From Salvia splendens (taxonomy: Eukaryota > Streptophyta > Magnoliopsida > Lamiales > Lamiaceae), in NCBI RefSeq assembly GCF_004379255.2, contig NC_056040.1, forward strand, positions 21,464,120 through 21,528,119: a stretch of 64,000 bases of DNA. The letters run 5' to 3'. The translations under genes and the position numbers were made by a program. This document shows positions 1-11,375 of the stretch, one piece after another. Each line of letters opens with the position of its first letter. Position 1 is the stretch's first letter. The notes below the pieces were generated by a model. It saw only the letters and a program-made list of their open reading frames with translations, did no database searches and was not told the origin of the DNA.

Positions 1-1086
1 TGATGGGGGCAACGTCGATTGTTGCAGCGGGTGTGTCATAACACGCTGATCACGGTTTTGCCACGGCCGACGGGGCGCCCCTGACGTCGCTGGAGGACGT
101 TCAATGCAACTGTCATACTCTATAGCTAGTGCCATAGCTGCTGCCACTGACGACGGGTTCTGATGCTTAACCTGGTTCTTAACTGGTTGCTGAAGACCTT
201 CCACATAAATTGGGAGCAAAATGTACTCCGGGACCCCGCGCACACGATTAAGCATTGTTTCGAACGTCATGTGGTACTCTGCCAAGGACCCGGACTGACT
301 CAATTTGGCGATCAATCCAATAAAATTCTGAAAGTATTGGGGGTCGAAACGTCGCCTCACATCCTCCAAGAAATCCGTCCATCTTGCCTGCGGATTGTTC
401 TCACGATAGTTGAACACCCATTCCGAGGCCGGCGGATCAAACAACATAATCACATAATGCAATCTGTGCTCCTCCGGCATTAGCAAGTGCTCGAAATAAT
501 ATTGCACCCTCGAGATCCAAGTCGCCGCCTCCGAACCGTCAAATCGCGGCTGATGCATCTTGAATTGTCTTGGCTGATCGAACTGCCCCCCGGGCTGCCT
601 AGCCGCTGGATTATCCCAGGCCGTTGGCTGCCTGGCACTCGCGGATTCTGCTCTAGACCCCGGTGGATCCCATGCGGTAGATCGTGGTGCGTTGGGGTTC
701 ACCCAAGAATTCAAACCCATACTAGGGTTAGGGTTCGACAAGATCCCAGCGTAGCTGCTCCCCGACAGATCGCCTATTCCCAGTCGTGGCGTTCCAGCTT
801 GCGCCCCTCTGGATGCCTGTGCATACACCGGATATTGGCCGCACTGGGGCAGCCCTCCCGACGGTGGCTCCGGATCCGGTCTTGGCAGCTGAATCGCTTT
901 CGATGCGCCGCGGTCCTGTGCTTCCAGCCGCGCGTCTATGCGCGCCTCCAGCCGTGACTCCATGCGAGTCATGGCTGCCAGCACCTGCTCCAGCATGGTC
1001 GAACTGGAATCCGTGGATTTGGAAGTTGAAGACAGCGGTTCAAGGCCGCGGATCGTCATAGGTTCCGTATGGTCGTTCTGTGACAT
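1..1086 (-). CDS. Ty3-type retrotransposon gag (partial, runs off window)
   Basis: The minus strand is open for 362 codons from an ATG at 1086 to the window edge, with no stop. The N-terminal third contains a short coiled-coil-like stretch (MTRMESRLEARIDARLEAQD), followed by a Pro/Gln/Gly-rich linker. It is followed by a retrotransposon gag (capsid) domain: an FDGSEAATWISRVQYYFE segment, then WVFNYRENN and WTDFLEDVRRRFDPQYFQN. This order is typical of plant Ty3/gypsy gag. The protein would package element RNA into cytoplasmic particles. The nucleocapsid zinc knuckle and pol lie outside the window. The reading frame appears intact, so this copy may be fairly young. The exact Ty3 lineage cannot be assigned from gag alone. 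Confidence 0.85.
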   Translation of the reverse strand, partial: MSQNDHTEPMTIRGLEPLSSTSKSTDSSSTMLEQVLAAMTRMESRLEARIDARLEAQDRGASKAIQLPRPDPEPPSGGLPQCGQYPVYAQASRGAQAGTPRLGIGDLSGSSYAGILSNPNPSMGLNSWVNPNAPRSTAWDPPGSRAESASARQPTAWDNPAARQPGGQFDQPRQFKMHQPRFDGSEAATWISRVQYYFEHLLMPEEHRLHYVIMLFDPPASEWVFNYRENNPQARWTDFLEDVRRRFDPQYFQNFIGLIAKLSQSGSLAEYHMTFETMLNRVRGVPEYILLPIYVEGLQQPVKNQVKHQNPSSVAAAMALAIEYDSCIERPPATSGAPRRPWQNRDQRVMTHPLQQSTLPPS

Positions 1087-1117
1087 GATTCAGTGAGTTC
1101 GGGATGAAAGCACCACT

Positions 1118-1605
1118 TGTTAAGGAAGAAGTTCCTCAACTTCACGATTTCGCAAGAACTAGAGTTTGGGGGAAGGTGCGGACGAGAGAGAGAGAGAAGA
1201 ATAGAGAGATTGAGAGGAAGTAGTTTATTTCTTGATGAATAAAGTGAATAACAAATCCCCTATTTATAACCCTTCTAAACGTCCTCTACTAATTAGGATG
1301 GAAATCCTATTACTACTAGGAATTGGATAACTAACTAATTAACATAAATAAAAGACTCTACTAAATAAGGAATAAAAGACTCTACTAAATAAGGAATAAA
1401 AGACTCTAATAAGGAACGTCCCTTAACGAGAGACAAAGTCTAGCCTTCGTATCGGGCCGGCCTTCGTGCCACACGTCGCGAGGACCTAGCTCGTTGGATC
1501 GGTTCAGCGTGCTGCCTTGTCGCCGGCAACCTAGTGTCGGCGTTGAGCTCATCTTCTTGAGGCAATTGTCGTTCCTTAAGCCGTGCCGACGGAGGTCCCG
1601 TATCA
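1118..1605 (-). repeat. LTR of the Ty3 element at the window start
   Basis: On the plus strand the block starts TGTTAAGG and ends CCGTATCA, so read on the minus strand it runs TG to CA. It lies directly upstream of the gag ORF. A TATA-like box (TATAAATA, about 1260-1267, minus strand) precedes a CT-rich leader. A tandem repeat of about 24 bp occupies 1345-1420. The stretch at 1102-1115 (minus strand TGGTGCTTTCATCC) lies just inside the LTR and is the likely primer binding site. I did not assign the primer tRNA. The possible target duplication (GTACC, 1606-1610) cannot be tested because the other LTR is outside the window. Confidence 0.65.
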
Positions 1606-2067
1606 GTACCCTACAAAGTATTGAAGAAACCAAACAAAAATTATAGTATGAGTTTTTCCTGTCACTACAGCCAGCCCATATGCCATGCTCGCTCATGCCC
1701 CCACACATCTAATTTCTCTCTAATTTAGTATCACATTTCAGAAACTAGTTTAAATTTTCCTTTAATACTGCACAGCAAATTATGTATTTTCATCTGGTAT
1801 CTTTAATCATTTTTAAAAACTCTGTTGATTTTTTAGACCAATCATTAAAATTTATGTGGTCTAGATAACAGTACATGACGATTATCATTATGTTGCAGGT
1901 ATTTAGAAGCTAACCATTAGTATATGTTAATAAGATAGTAGTACATTTGTTTACCTTTAGTTATACAGAATAACACTGTCCATTTGCAGTTTTATTTTAA
2001 AGCTGATAAAAAGTCATCAAGTTTTTTACGCCGTTTTCGAAAACTAATTTTTGGTGTATTCTTATAT

Positions 2068-2570
2068 TGGGATGTGAGTTGGTGGACATCAATTGGGCCT
2101 GGGAATTATTTGGCCTAGGTGATTATCGGGCTTGTGACTTGCCCTAGCCCAATTGCTGGATGGTATAAAAGCCTCATCCATCTCTCTCTGCCGATTCATT
2201 CTCTCATTCTCACTCTCTCTGCTCTCTGTCGATTGTGATTCTCTGAGTGTTCTTCATCTTTGTGATGATTTCCAGTGTGTTCCTCTGTGATCTTTCATGG
2301 TTTTTAGAGTGTTAGATCTTGTGTGAGTGTTGGAGAAGGCAACTGCTTCGTTTGCCTGAATTATAGAAAACTAGGGTTTCTGTTTGAGGGTGTTCTTGTG
2401 AGGTTTGTTCGGCGAGAAATATAGATCCGGTGTAGAGGAGAGGATTGAGGTTGGTTTTTCTCTCTTGCTCCCTGTATATTTCTTTCTTCTGATTGATAAT
2501 CAAGGTTCTAAAGTCTTCAAGTAGCTCATACTTTTTCTCGGATTCAACTTCACTAGAGACACCAGTGTGG
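2068..2570 (+). repeat. Possible solo LTR or promoter-like relic
   Basis: The stretch has a TATAAAAG box at about 2163, then a CT-rich leader and a long segment without a gene. This resembles a plant LTR promoter plus leader. I could not identify clear TG/CA ends or a target duplication, so this is a weak call. It could also be a displaced gene promoter. Confidence 0.3.
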
Positions 2571-2761
2571 GTAATAGGGTAATAAGGCTCCGTTTAGTAC
2601 ACGAAATTGGAATTGAATTGGAATTGGAATTCTACATAATTGAATTGGAAGGAATTGAATTCTAATTCAATTCCAAATCCTATGTAAAGTGAAGTAATTG
2701 ATATGATATTGAATTTAAATAATTTGTGCACACACACTATATACAAAATACACACTCACAC

Positions 2762-5446
2762 TGTCACGCCCGCATTTCCTAAGGATAGGAAGTACGGTGG
2801 ACCGCGACTAGGGGAGGAGTAAAGAAGCGGGGAAGAAAGGGGAGAACAAGAATATTTGACCCAAAAACATTTAATAAGAGGGAGTTCATTTCAAAACAAG
2901 GTACTGTGACGACATTCCTAAGTTAAAGTAGACAGATTTTAAATAAAACATTGTATCGGATTACAAAGCAGCGGAAAAGACCAAGAGACAGATGATGCCG
3001 GGTATGGCGACACGACACCATCCAAAAGACAAAGTAAAACACTGGTTTGGCTTCCATTGCTCAACATCCGTCATCCCCATCGCCGCTCAACCTGCACATT
3101 AAGAAAACAACATGCAGGGCTGAGTACTTATTGCACTCAGTGGACACACGCCAAAAACATAGTTTGTCATGCCATAACAGTGTAACCTTGGGGTTTTAAA
3201 TGTAATGAAAATAACCCAAGTACACAAAAATATATTTCATAAACTCGACTGCGCAGTCATTTTCAGATATTGCCACCCTTATTCCCACCATCATACACTA
3301 TCTGATCCAACGGTGACAAGGGGCGTGGCCACACCCCAGGTCATCTAGACCGGCCAACTTGCTCTCAGATGGCTCCCGGTCTCGTGTACACTAGCCTGAG
3401 GGTTCGCAGCCCAACAGACCCAAATTCGATTAAACATATGTGGTAAACCACTTCAGATAGGTTTCAAATCAAAACAGTTGGCAAGACAAGCAATTCACCT
3501 CCATAAACATTTCCGGAACGAAGTCCGTATTAAAGATAACCCCCATAAAATAGTAGGGTAGAAAAGCCCACCTCGATTGCTTAGCTTTTAAAACAGTTCC
3601 CTTCAACCACACTTTCCTCGAAACAGTCACCCTTTTGACAGATAAATAAATCGTGATTAGAGTCAGAGTAAACGAGGTTTAAACGTCAATGCATGATTCC
3701 TACGTGGACGACTTCAACATCTAGCACGTTACCCGTACACACACTTAACAACATGTTATAAAACAAACACACAAAGCCACACGTTCGAAACGCACCCCGC
3801 ACGCACCCGACACGCGTACGACGTACCTCAAAACGCGCACACGACACACACACACAGCACTCCAACCCTTGGCATACCCTTACTGTGCAAACGGCTCACT
3901 TGGCTCGGAAAAGGTTCAGAAAACACTCGGAAAAGGATCGGCGTCTCGGCATGGCTCGGTGCCTCGGCCGCCTGGCTCGGCACGTCGGCCGTCTGGCTCG
4001 GCACGTCGGCCGCCTGGTTCGGCACGTCGGCCATCTGGCTCGGCACGTCGGCCGCCTGGCTCGGCACGTCGGCCGCCTGGCTCGGCACCTCGGCCGCCCG
4101 TCTCGGCCACCTGGCTCGGTGTCTCGGCCGACTGTCTCGGCCGCCTGGCTCGGTGTCTCGGCCGACTGTCTCGGCCACCTGGCTCGGTGTCTCGGCCGAC
4201 CGTCTCGGCCGCCTGGCTCGGCACCTCGGCCGACCGTCTCGGCCGCCTAACTCGGCACTGGCGCGGCACCCGTCTCGGCCATGGCTCGGCACCTGGCGCG
4301 GCCCAGTCTCGGCCATGGCTCGGCACCTGGCGCGGCCCAGTTTACACCCCTTTTCCTCTAACCCCCGATTCTCAAACCCTATACGACAAACACACCACGC
4401 ATTCTACATCCCAAAACACACCCAAACATCTGGGATCATCCCTTCCAAACTCTCCACAAAACTGCCCTAGGCTGAACCCTAAAACTCTCGGCCAACACAC
4501 ACGAAACTCTCGAACCAAACACTGATTTTCCCGAGCCATCTCTTGGACAAACACACCCACATACATCACAAAAGCACAACACTCAGAAACACAACCATTG
4601 CACATGAAAACATCTCCCAAAAACATACAATTCGTGAATCTGCGCAGTTTACTTGCAAAAATCATAATAAAATCATACGACATCCAATGCAGCTGAAATT
4701 TACACGCCACACCGAAGACACATCCAAGTTCATACAGTTAAAATTTCGTACCAAAAGAAGATCGTTTGCTCAGTCAAAAAGGGGTCGGAACCCACTGTCA
4801 GTTACCATCAAAAACATGCTTCACACAAACACATAATCCCACAACTTATTCAGCATCTAACCCCTCCAAAACGTCCTACATGCATGAATTTCGAATTAAA
4901 CGAGAGTTGAGGCCTTGTGTTACCTTTCCCGGATAGTTCAACGTAGTGAAAAAGCTTTACTTCCTCTTACGACTCCGATTCACGACGAAGGGGGGTATCA
5001 CCTTGAGGAATCCAAGACGATGATGAGAGGGAGTGAAAGGGGAAAGGTAAACCGAGAGGGAGGAGGGCGAGAGAACTTACCGGTGAGAGAGCAACTTCGC
5101 GAAAGAGAGAGAGATTGAGAGAGAGAGACCGAAAGAGAAAAGAAAAGGAAAAGGGGGGGGGGATCGGTTATGAGGGAGTGGGGAGGTTGAGAGATTTGTG
5201 GGGAGAGGGGGGAGAGGGGGTTCGAAAATGGGGAGGGAGAGAGGGAAAAAGAAATTAGTTACTTAGGAGTTTTTATTCATAGCTTAATTAATTAATTCCA
5301 TTTTAATATGCCTAGGTAAACTATACCACATCCACAACAATCAAATAAACACAATTAATATTTTCCACACCATATTTTAAACACAAATTCTTAAAAGAAA
5401 CATCCTTAATTAAAAGAATAAAATTCCACAACATTCGGATATTACA
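2762..5446 (-). repeat. Tekay 3' LTR (2685 bp)
   Basis: In element orientation it starts TGTAATATCC and ends GGGCGTGACA. It matches 11376-14013 almost base for base. The main difference is a larger number of GC-rich tandem units at 3935-4330. A purine-rich GA/G tract at 5000-5250 includes a run of ten G residues. Confidence 0.93.
3935..4330. repeat. GC-rich tandem repeat inside Tekay 3' LTR
   Basis: Interleaved units of about 21 bp (CTCGGCACGTCGGCCGCCTGG type) and 34 bp (containing CTCGGTGTCTCGGCCGACTG) alternate. Because the units lack stops, most frames on both strands are open. These frames are not genes. The array is longer here than in the other LTR. Confidence 0.85.
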
Positions 5447-5459
5447 TTCCTCCCACCTT
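5447..5459 (-). other. Tekay polypurine tract
   Basis: On the minus strand this reads AAGGTGGGAGGAA, abutting the TGTAATATCC start of the 3' LTR. This is where plus-strand DNA synthesis would be primed. Confidence 0.85.
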
Positions 5460-5488
5460 AACAAAATTTCGTCTCGAAATTTGTTAGA

Positions 5489-6958
5489 TTACTCAAACAG
5501 TTCTGTAAACTTCTCTCTCATTCTATCTTCTGATTCCCATGTTGTTTCTTCGACTCCATGATTCCTCCACCGTACTTTCACCGAAGCAATTGACTTATTC
5601 CTCAATTCTTGCACTCTTCGATCCAAAATGGCCTCGGGCTTCTCCTCATAGCTTAGATCGGGGTTTAGGATCATCATCTCTTCCTGGTGAACTATGTGTG
5701 TGGGGTCAAACACGTACTTCCTCAATTGTGACACATGGAAGACGTTGTGCACATTCCCAAAGCTTGGTGGTAAGGCCAATCTGTATGCCACCACGCCGAC
5801 TCTATCCAAAATCTCGTATGGACCGATAAATCGGGGTCTCAGCTTTCCTTTCACTCCAAAACGAGTTATTCCCTTAGAAGGGGAAACTTTCAGAAAGACC
5901 TTTTCTCCGACCTCGAATTGTAAATCGGTCCTTCGAACATCCGCATAAGATTTCTGCCGATCCTGTGCCTCCTTGATCCTCCCACGGATTTGTCGGACAA
6001 TCTCTATCATCTCTTCTACAGAGTCTGGTCCGAGAATTCTTCTCTCACCCATTTCATCCCAATAAAGTGGCGATCTACACTTCTTTCCATACAATGCCTC
6101 ATATGGAGCCATCTTGATCGTCGCCTGGTAACTATTATTGTACGCAAACTCAACCAATGGAAACACTTCTTCCCAACCCCAGCCTCGATCAAGCACCACG
6201 GCTCGTAGCATATCCTCTAAGGCTTGTATTGTTCTCTCCGACTGCCCGTCGGTTTGTGGGTGGAAAGCTGTACTGAAATTCAACTTAGTCCCCAACTCGC
6301 GCTGCAGGCTTGTCCAAAATCTAGAAGTGAATTTAGCATCGCGATCAGACGTAATTGTCGCTGGTACTCCATGCAAGCGTATAATCTCCCGTACATATAC
6401 TTTAGCCAACTGGTCGGACCCATAAGTAGCACGAATCGGTACAAAATGAGCAGATTTGGTGAGACGATCTATAATCACCCAAATCACAGTGTTTCCTCGC
6501 TGGGATTTTGGCAGTCCTATCACAAAGTCCATTGCAATATGTTCCCACTTCCATTCTGGAATTTCGAGGGGTTGCAATTTCCCATAGGGCCGTTGGTGTA
6601 GCGCCTTTACTTGTTGACATGCTAGGCATCTCTCCACAAAAGCTGCAACATGCTTTTTCATACCGTTCCACCAAAATTGTCTTTTCAAGTCTTGATACAT
6701 CTTGGTGCTTCCTGGATGAGCGGCGTATGGGGTTTCATGTGCTTCTCTCATGATTTCGATCCTCAGGCCTTCATCCTTAGGCACACACAACCTTCCCTTG
6801 TATGTGAGACCATTATCCGCTGCCTCACGAAAATTTCCGAGTTCACCCGTCCTCACTTCTGAGCGAATCTTTTCTAGTAACGTATCTTGCCGTTGAGCTT
6901 CCACAATTCTGGCCCTTAAGTCGGGTTCCATCACCAACGTGGCTACTATTCCTTCCAC
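5489..6958 (-). CDS. Tekay integrase with C-terminal chromodomain (pol, 3' part)
   Basis: No ATG is needed, since this is the frameshifted continuation of pol. It contains the HHCC zinc-binding region ([23 protein letters not shown]) and the DDE core ([38 protein letters not shown]). A GPYEIL motif follows. A chromodomain ends the protein ([21 protein letters not shown]). In this lineage the chromodomain is thought to guide integration toward heterochromatin marks. All three catalytic acidic positions are present, so only the frameshift upstream disables it. Confidence 0.9.
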   Translation of the reverse strand: MEGIVATLVMEPDLRARIVEAQRQDTLLEKIRSEVRTGELGNFREAADNGLTYKGRLCVPKDEGLRIEIMREAHETPYAAHPGSTKMYQDLKRQFWWNGMKKHVAAFVERCLACQQVKALHQRPYGKLQPLEIPEWKWEHIAMDFVIGLPKSQRGNTVIWVIIDRLTKSAHFVPIRATYGSDQLAKVYVREIIRLHGVPATITSDRDAKFTSRFWTSLQRELGTKLNFSTAFHPQTDGQSERTIQALEDMLRAVVLDRGWGWEEVFPLVEFAYNNSYQATIKMAPYEALYGKKCRSPLYWDEMGERRILGPDSVEEMIEIVRQIRGRIKEAQDRQKSYADVRRTDLQFEVGEKVFLKVSPSKGITRFGVKGKLRPRFIGPYEILDRVGVVAYRLALPPSFGNVHNVFHVSQLRKYVFDPTHIVHQEEMMILNPDLSYEEKPEAILDRRVQELRNKSIASVKVRWRNHGVEETTWESEDRMREKFTELFE

Positions 6959-8616
6959 AGTCTCGGCATTCTCACTACCTCCAACCGCATCTTACTGAAC
7001 TCTTGGATTAAGCTCTCCTCGATGGTAAGAAGGGTGGCCAGCTGAGATTGAGACTTCCTACTAAGAGCATCGGCCACTACGTTTGCTTTTCCCGGATGGT
7101 AATTTATACCACAATCGTAGTCCTTTACCAACTCGAGCCACCTACGTTGGTGCATGTTCAACTCCTTTTGCTCAAAGAAGTACTTTAGACTCTTATGGTC
7201 TGTGTATATCTCACAACGGACTCCATAAAGATGATGTCTCCAGATCTTCAAAGCATGTACCACGGCTGCCAGTTCCAGGTCATGTGTCGGATAGTTCAGC
7301 TCATGGGGCTTCAATTGTCTCGATGCATATGCAATCACTTTCCCCTTCTGCATAAGCACACATCCAAGTCCCACCTTCGACGCATCCGTATACACCGCAT
7401 AGTCAGTCCCTGACTCCGGCACAGCTAGAATTGGTGCGGTGGTCAATTTCTCCTTCAACAACTGAAAGCTCGCCTCACATTCTGGTGTCCAAATCATCTT
7501 GACTCCCTTTTTCAGTTGTTGTGTCATTGGCCTGGCTATCTTCGAGAATCCTTCAATGAATCTTCGATAATAGCCCGCCAGTCCTAAAAAGCTTCGGATT
7601 TCATTTTGTGTAGAAGGTGACTTCCACTCCTGCACCGCTTCCACCTTGGCCGGATCTACACGAATTCCATCTGAAGTTACTACATGTCCAAGAAAATTTA
7701 CTTCCTTGAGCCAAAACTCGCATTTACTGAACTTGGCATATAGTTTCTCGTCCCTTAGAGTTGCTAGGACGGTTCTCAAGTGCTCTTTGTGCTCCTCCTC
7801 GTTCTTTGAGTAAACAAGCACATCATCGATGAAAACTAGGACAAACCGATCCAAAAATGGATGGAACACGCGGTTCATAAGGTCCATGAACACTGCCGGG
7901 GCGTTCGTCAGTCCAAAAGGCATCACGACGAACTCATAATGACCATATCTTGTTCGAAAAGCTGTCTTGGGTACATCTTCTCGCCGAACCCTCAGCTGAT
8001 GGTACCCAGACCTCAAATCCATCTTAGAGAAGACACCTGCCCCTCGAAGTTGGTCAAACAAGTCGTCTATCCTTGGTAGTGGATACTTGTTCTTCAGCGT
8101 CAGTTTGTTTAGCTCTCGATAGTCGATGCACATTCTCATCGTTCCATCCTTCTTCTTTACAAACAACACTGGTGCTCCCCATGGCGACACGCTAGGTCTA
8201 ATAAATCCCAATTCCAGTAGCTCTTGCAGTTGCACCTTAAGCTCCTCCAACTCTTTTGGCGCCATTCTATAAGGTGCTTTGGATATTGGTACCGATCCGG
8301 GCTCCAGATCGATCGTGAATTCTACCTGCCTGTCGGGTGGGGGTCCCGGCAATGCATCGGGGAAGACATCGGGATATTCCCTTACTATCGCCACATCTTC
8401 TATCTTCCTGTCTTTCTTCTCCTCCCCATTCAAATAAACAAGGTACGCTGGACATCCCTTTCTCATCATTGTAGTGGCTTGCAGCGCAGAGACAATGGAC
8501 TTGCGTCGGCTCATTGAGAAACCGTAAAACTTCGTCGGCTCTTTTCCTGGGGTTTCAAACAAAATTTCCCTTTCTCTACAATGAAGGGTAACGTAGTTCT
8601 CCGCTAACCAATCCAT
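6946..8616 (-). CDS. Tekay reverse transcriptase-RNase H (pol, 5' part)
   Basis: In the same frame as gag-pro, separated only by the TAG at 8620-8622. It opens with the protease C-terminus ([13 protein letters not shown]). Then come RT with [19 protein letters not shown] and the catalytic FIDDVLVYS, and RNase H with [15 protein letters not shown] and ADALSRKSQ. The frame is lost near 6958, where an indel moves the rest of pol into another frame, giving a short aberrant tail (MPRLWKE). Converts element RNA to DNA in the particle. Confidence 0.9.
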   Translation of the reverse strand: MDWLAENYVTLHCREREILFETPGKEPTKFYGFSMSRRKSIVSALQATTMMRKGCPAYLVYLNGEEKKDRKIEDVAIVREYPDVFPDALPGPPPDRQVEFTIDLEPGSVPISKAPYRMAPKELEELKVQLQELLELGFIRPSVSPWGAPVLFVKKKDGTMRMCIDYRELNKLTLKNKYPLPRIDDLFDQLRGAGVFSKMDLRSGYHQLRVRREDVPKTAFRTRYGHYEFVVMPFGLTNAPAVFMDLMNRVFHPFLDRFVLVFIDDVLVYSKNEEEHKEHLRTVLATLRDEKLYAKFSKCEFWLKEVNFLGHVVTSDGIRVDPAKVEAVQEWKSPSTQNEIRSFLGLAGYYRRFIEGFSKIARPMTQQLKKGVKMIWTPECEASFQLLKEKLTTAPILAVPESGTDYAVYTDASKVGLGCVLMQKGKVIAYASRQLKPHELNYPTHDLELAAVVHALKIWRHHLYGVRCEIYTDHKSLKYFFEQKELNMHQRRWLELVKDYDCGINYHPGKANVVADALSRKSQSQLATLLTIEESLIQEFSKMRLEVVRMPRLWKE

Positions 8617-8619
8617 ACC

Positions 8620-9963
8620 CTAGATTATGTCTACGCTACCCATCGTCATTATTTGCAAATTATGAGCCACTAAACTGAGTTCACCTATTCCAAAGTTCAC
8701 ACATGCACAAGATCGGGATATATCTATAGTCCCGCCTACCGGTGAGGTCACACTCATAGTGGGTTCGGTCTTAACAGTAGGTAATCCCAAAGTATCCACA
8801 CAAGAAGTTGATATAAAGGAATGCGATGCACCCGTATCAAACAAGACAACTATAGGCATATTGAGAAGTGTGCCCATACCTGCCAAGTTCCCTTGCCCAG
8901 AGGTTTCTTTCCCATTTGCCGGCTGCTTCCCCTTCAAGGCGTAGGCCCTTGCTTGTGACGGCAATCCTTGGCGGCGTTGTTGCGGTGGAGGTGCAGGTAG
9001 TGCCTGGGATGGTGGACGGAAGCCTAACTGGTTCTGCCTCATTCCCATTCCCATGTTCTTACTCGGGCAATTTCGGAGGTAATGCCCACTTCCACCACAG
9101 TTGAAGCACCTGGGGTCCCGACACTCTCCGGTGTGATACTTGAAACACCTTCCACATTGAGGGTTCCTCGGCGGAAAGTTTACCCTCTGGTGATAGGCAT
9201 TCTGTCTCCCCCCATTGTAGGGTGGGTTTCTCATGTGTTGTGGCCTCTTACCACCATACTGGGTTTGATCACCATCCCACCTCCTCTTCTCCTGATGACC
9301 TGACTGGGCTTGTAGAGGTGTCGCGTTTGTTGTCGCCACTACTCTTGGTTTAGGGAGTGCATCTTCCACGTCCAGTGCACAAGTCAAAATCTCCGAGTAG
9401 GAGAGTTCTCCTCGACAAGCCAATGCGGCCTTTATCTCATCCCTGAGCCCGGCCCGGAACTTCACCGCCCATTTCTCGTCGGTGTCCATCAACTCGGGCG
9501 CATATCGTGCCATCTGCGCGAGGGCTCGGTCGTACTCAGTTACAGTCATTCGGCCTTGGCTCAGCGTGTGGAATTCTACCACCTTGGCCCGTCTGTACGT
9601 CTTTGGGACATACTTGTTATCAATCTCCATTTTAAACTCCTCCCATGTTAGGGCTTCCAGGCGTGCAGGATTCATAGTTCTTTGCCGAGTCTCCCACCAG
9701 TAATCGGCAGCACCTGATAGTTGAAAGGTGGCGCAAGCAATGCGCTCCCTATCTGTGCACTCCATGACCCTGAAAATACGCTCGAGGCCGCGTATCCACT
9801 CTTCCGCTTTTGATGGATCTCCTTGTCCATCGAATTTAGGGGGATTCTGCCTGGAGAACGTAACTATGAATCTTTCTTGCTGGGGCGGGGGTGGAGGTGG
9901 TGGTGGAGGTGGTGCCTCCACGTTGGGTCCTTGTCGTGGTTGGCGTGCACGTCTTGGCGGCAT
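8620..9963 (-). CDS. Tekay gag-protease (447 aa)
   Basis: The N-terminus has a proline run (residues about 16-27). It is followed by the capsid gag domain (FDGQGDPSKAEEWIRGLERI through about residue 200), a CCHC zinc knuckle (CFNCGGSGHYLRNC, about 285-298), and an aspartic protease with the catalytic motif VLFDTGASHSFIS near residue 375. The stop at 8620-8622 falls inside the protease region. The frame continues without shift into RT (8616), so the stop looks like a nonsense mutation, although programmed readthrough cannot be excluded. It would form the particle and process the polyprotein. Confidence 0.9.
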   Translation of the reverse strand: MPPRRARQPRQGPNVEAPPPPPPPPPPQQERFIVTFSRQNPPKFDGQGDPSKAEEWIRGLERIFRVMECTDRERIACATFQLSGAADYWWETRQRTMNPARLEALTWEEFKMEIDNKYVPKTYRRAKVVEFHTLSQGRMTVTEYDRALAQMARYAPELMDTDEKWAVKFRAGLRDEIKAALACRGELSYSEILTCALDVEDALPKPRVVATTNATPLQAQSGHQEKRRWDGDQTQYGGKRPQHMRNPPYNGGRQNAYHQRVNFPPRNPQCGRCFKYHTGECRDPRCFNCGGSGHYLRNCPSKNMGMGMRQNQLGFRPPSQALPAPPPQQRRQGLPSQARAYALKGKQPANGKETSGQGNLAGMGTLLNMPIVVLFDTGASHSFISTSCVDTLGLPTVKTEPTMSVTSPVGGTIDISRSCACVNFGIGELSLVAHNLQIMTMGSVDII

Positions 9964-10178
9964 TCTGATTCAATATCCAAAAAGTGTTACTACAATTCTC
10001 ATCCAAAAATTACCACTTTCTCAAAATTTTTCTCATAATCTTCAAGTAGTAAGATGCAACACATAGGATATATATATCAAAATCCAAATTCTCATTAAAA
10101 GAAAGGAGGTCAAACGTTGTTCTCAAGAGTAGATCGTACTGAAAGCAAAAACTGAAAAGACAACGAACTATTCTAATT

Positions 10179-10760
10179 CTAGACTACGACTCTATCATCC
10201 TCATCCATAGGCCCTTCCTCGGGGTTCTCTTGCTGAGCCTCCTCGGGGTTCTCTTGCTGAGCCTCCTCGGGGTTCCCTTGCGGAGCCACCTCGGGTTCCT
10301 CCTCGGGATCCTCTTCGGTTTCCTCCTCATTGTTATCTTCAAACCCTTGCTCACCATCGTACATGCTCACGTACTTGTCCTGATACACGACCCTCTCTTC
10401 CACATCCTGTGGGGGCTGTTCCTCTCGAGAGTCTACCAGTGCACAATACACGGCCTTCCGAAAGCCAGCCATGTCACCCACCATGTCATCGGTAGCGGGC
10501 TCATGCCACGTGTACCTCCTCGCCGTTCTTTCGGCCCACTCTTTCCAGCTGTCGGGGAGCAATTCTATTAGCTTCTCAATGCCGTCATGCTCTGTCACTC
10601 CGAACTCCTGAGCTGCCCTCCAGAGGGTATCGAAGTGTGCCACGAACTCGATCAACGGTACGTGATCCTTCTTCCGGTACACTCTATAATCTCTGAGCAC
10701 CCTCTGTGCCCTAAGTCTATCGCGATCACTCCGTCGCGGGGTTCGGAACATACGCGCCAT
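10179..10760 (-). CDS. Extra ORF upstream of gag in the Tekay element (193 aa)
   Basis: An intact ORF with an ATG start in the leader between the primer binding site and gag. It ends 215 bp before the gag ATG on the same strand. Residues about 1-30 are highly basic (RTPRRSDRDRLRAQR). The middle (about 35-115) contains VPLIEFVAHFDTLWRAAQ and LIELLPDSWKEWAER, a layout like the C-terminal half of a retroelement capsid domain. The C-terminal third is very acidic and holds a short repeat (NPEEAQQE, twice, then NPEEGP). I do not recognise a named family. It could be a duplicated or captured gag fragment, or an accessory protein. It has no disabling mutation, whereas gag-pol has two. Confidence 0.6.
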   Translation of the reverse strand: MARMFRTPRRSDRDRLRAQRVLRDYRVYRKKDHVPLIEFVAHFDTLWRAAQEFGVTEHDGIEKLIELLPDSWKEWAERTARRYTWHEPATDDMVGDMAGFRKAVYCALVDSREEQPPQDVEERVVYQDKYVSMYDGEQGFEDNNEEETEEDPEEEPEVAPQGNPEEAQQENPEEAQQENPEEGPMDEDDRVVV

Positions 10761-11356
10761 CTATAGAAAAAACAGAAACAGTCGCCTCGTATATAAAAAC
10801 AGGGTGCACAACCGAAAAAGAGAGAGATATGTGTATGCAGACGTATCGCTGTTCTAAATCCAAGCCCGCTGGTGTTCAAAGGCCATAAGTCCTTGTCTAC
10901 TATAGGTCCAAAAAGCACTAGTGAAATCCTATCACGTCTAAGTTCAAACATTCAAAAGGCCAACACATACTCACATAAAAGCTCACATCAACATTCACGT
11001 CACCATATCATCACACATCAACCACATGCTTTCATGTACATTCGACACACAATAACAGTTCATAATTCAAATAATTTCCAACTTTCCACATCACTTTGTA
11101 CCCTTCCACATGTCTCAACATTTACTTAAACTTTACACAAAAACATTTTCGAACCCAAAATCACAATTTCCTCCACCTCCATATACTTTCCAAAAAAAAA
11201 TCAAAATTTTCACTACCTCATTCCAGGTTGAGTGCGATGAGTCGGATGTTGAGCCAATGACACTTTTGAAAACTTAGTCAATTATTTATTTTGACACAGG
11301 GATACAAACTAAATCAAGACAGAAGAGACTCTTAGGTCCAGAGCAGAAAGAAAAAC
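10761..11356 (-). other. Tekay leader between primer binding site and extra ORF
   Basis: CA-rich on the plus strand, without a coding region that I can support. Probably the untranslated leader and packaging region. Confidence 0.5.
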
Positions 11357-11373
11357 CTAGGCTCTGATACCAC
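11357..11373 (-). other. Tekay primer binding site
   Basis: On the minus strand this reads TGGTATCAGAGCCTAGG, two bases after the 5' LTR end. TGGTATCAGAGC is the usual plant primer binding site pairing with the 3' end of initiator methionine tRNA. Confidence 0.9.
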
Positions 11374-11375
11374 TC

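Noticed and set aside
3828..4525. Long overlapping open frames on both strands in the Tekay LTR (and at 12307-13041)
   Set aside because: They are created by the GC-rich tandem repeat, which lacks stop codons in most frames. There are no gene-like features, and the same is seen in both LTRs.
8620..8622. Programmed stop readthrough between gag-pro and RT in the Tekay element
   Set aside because: The stop falls inside the protease region rather than at a domain boundary, and a second lesion (frameshift) lies downstream. Simple decay is more likely.
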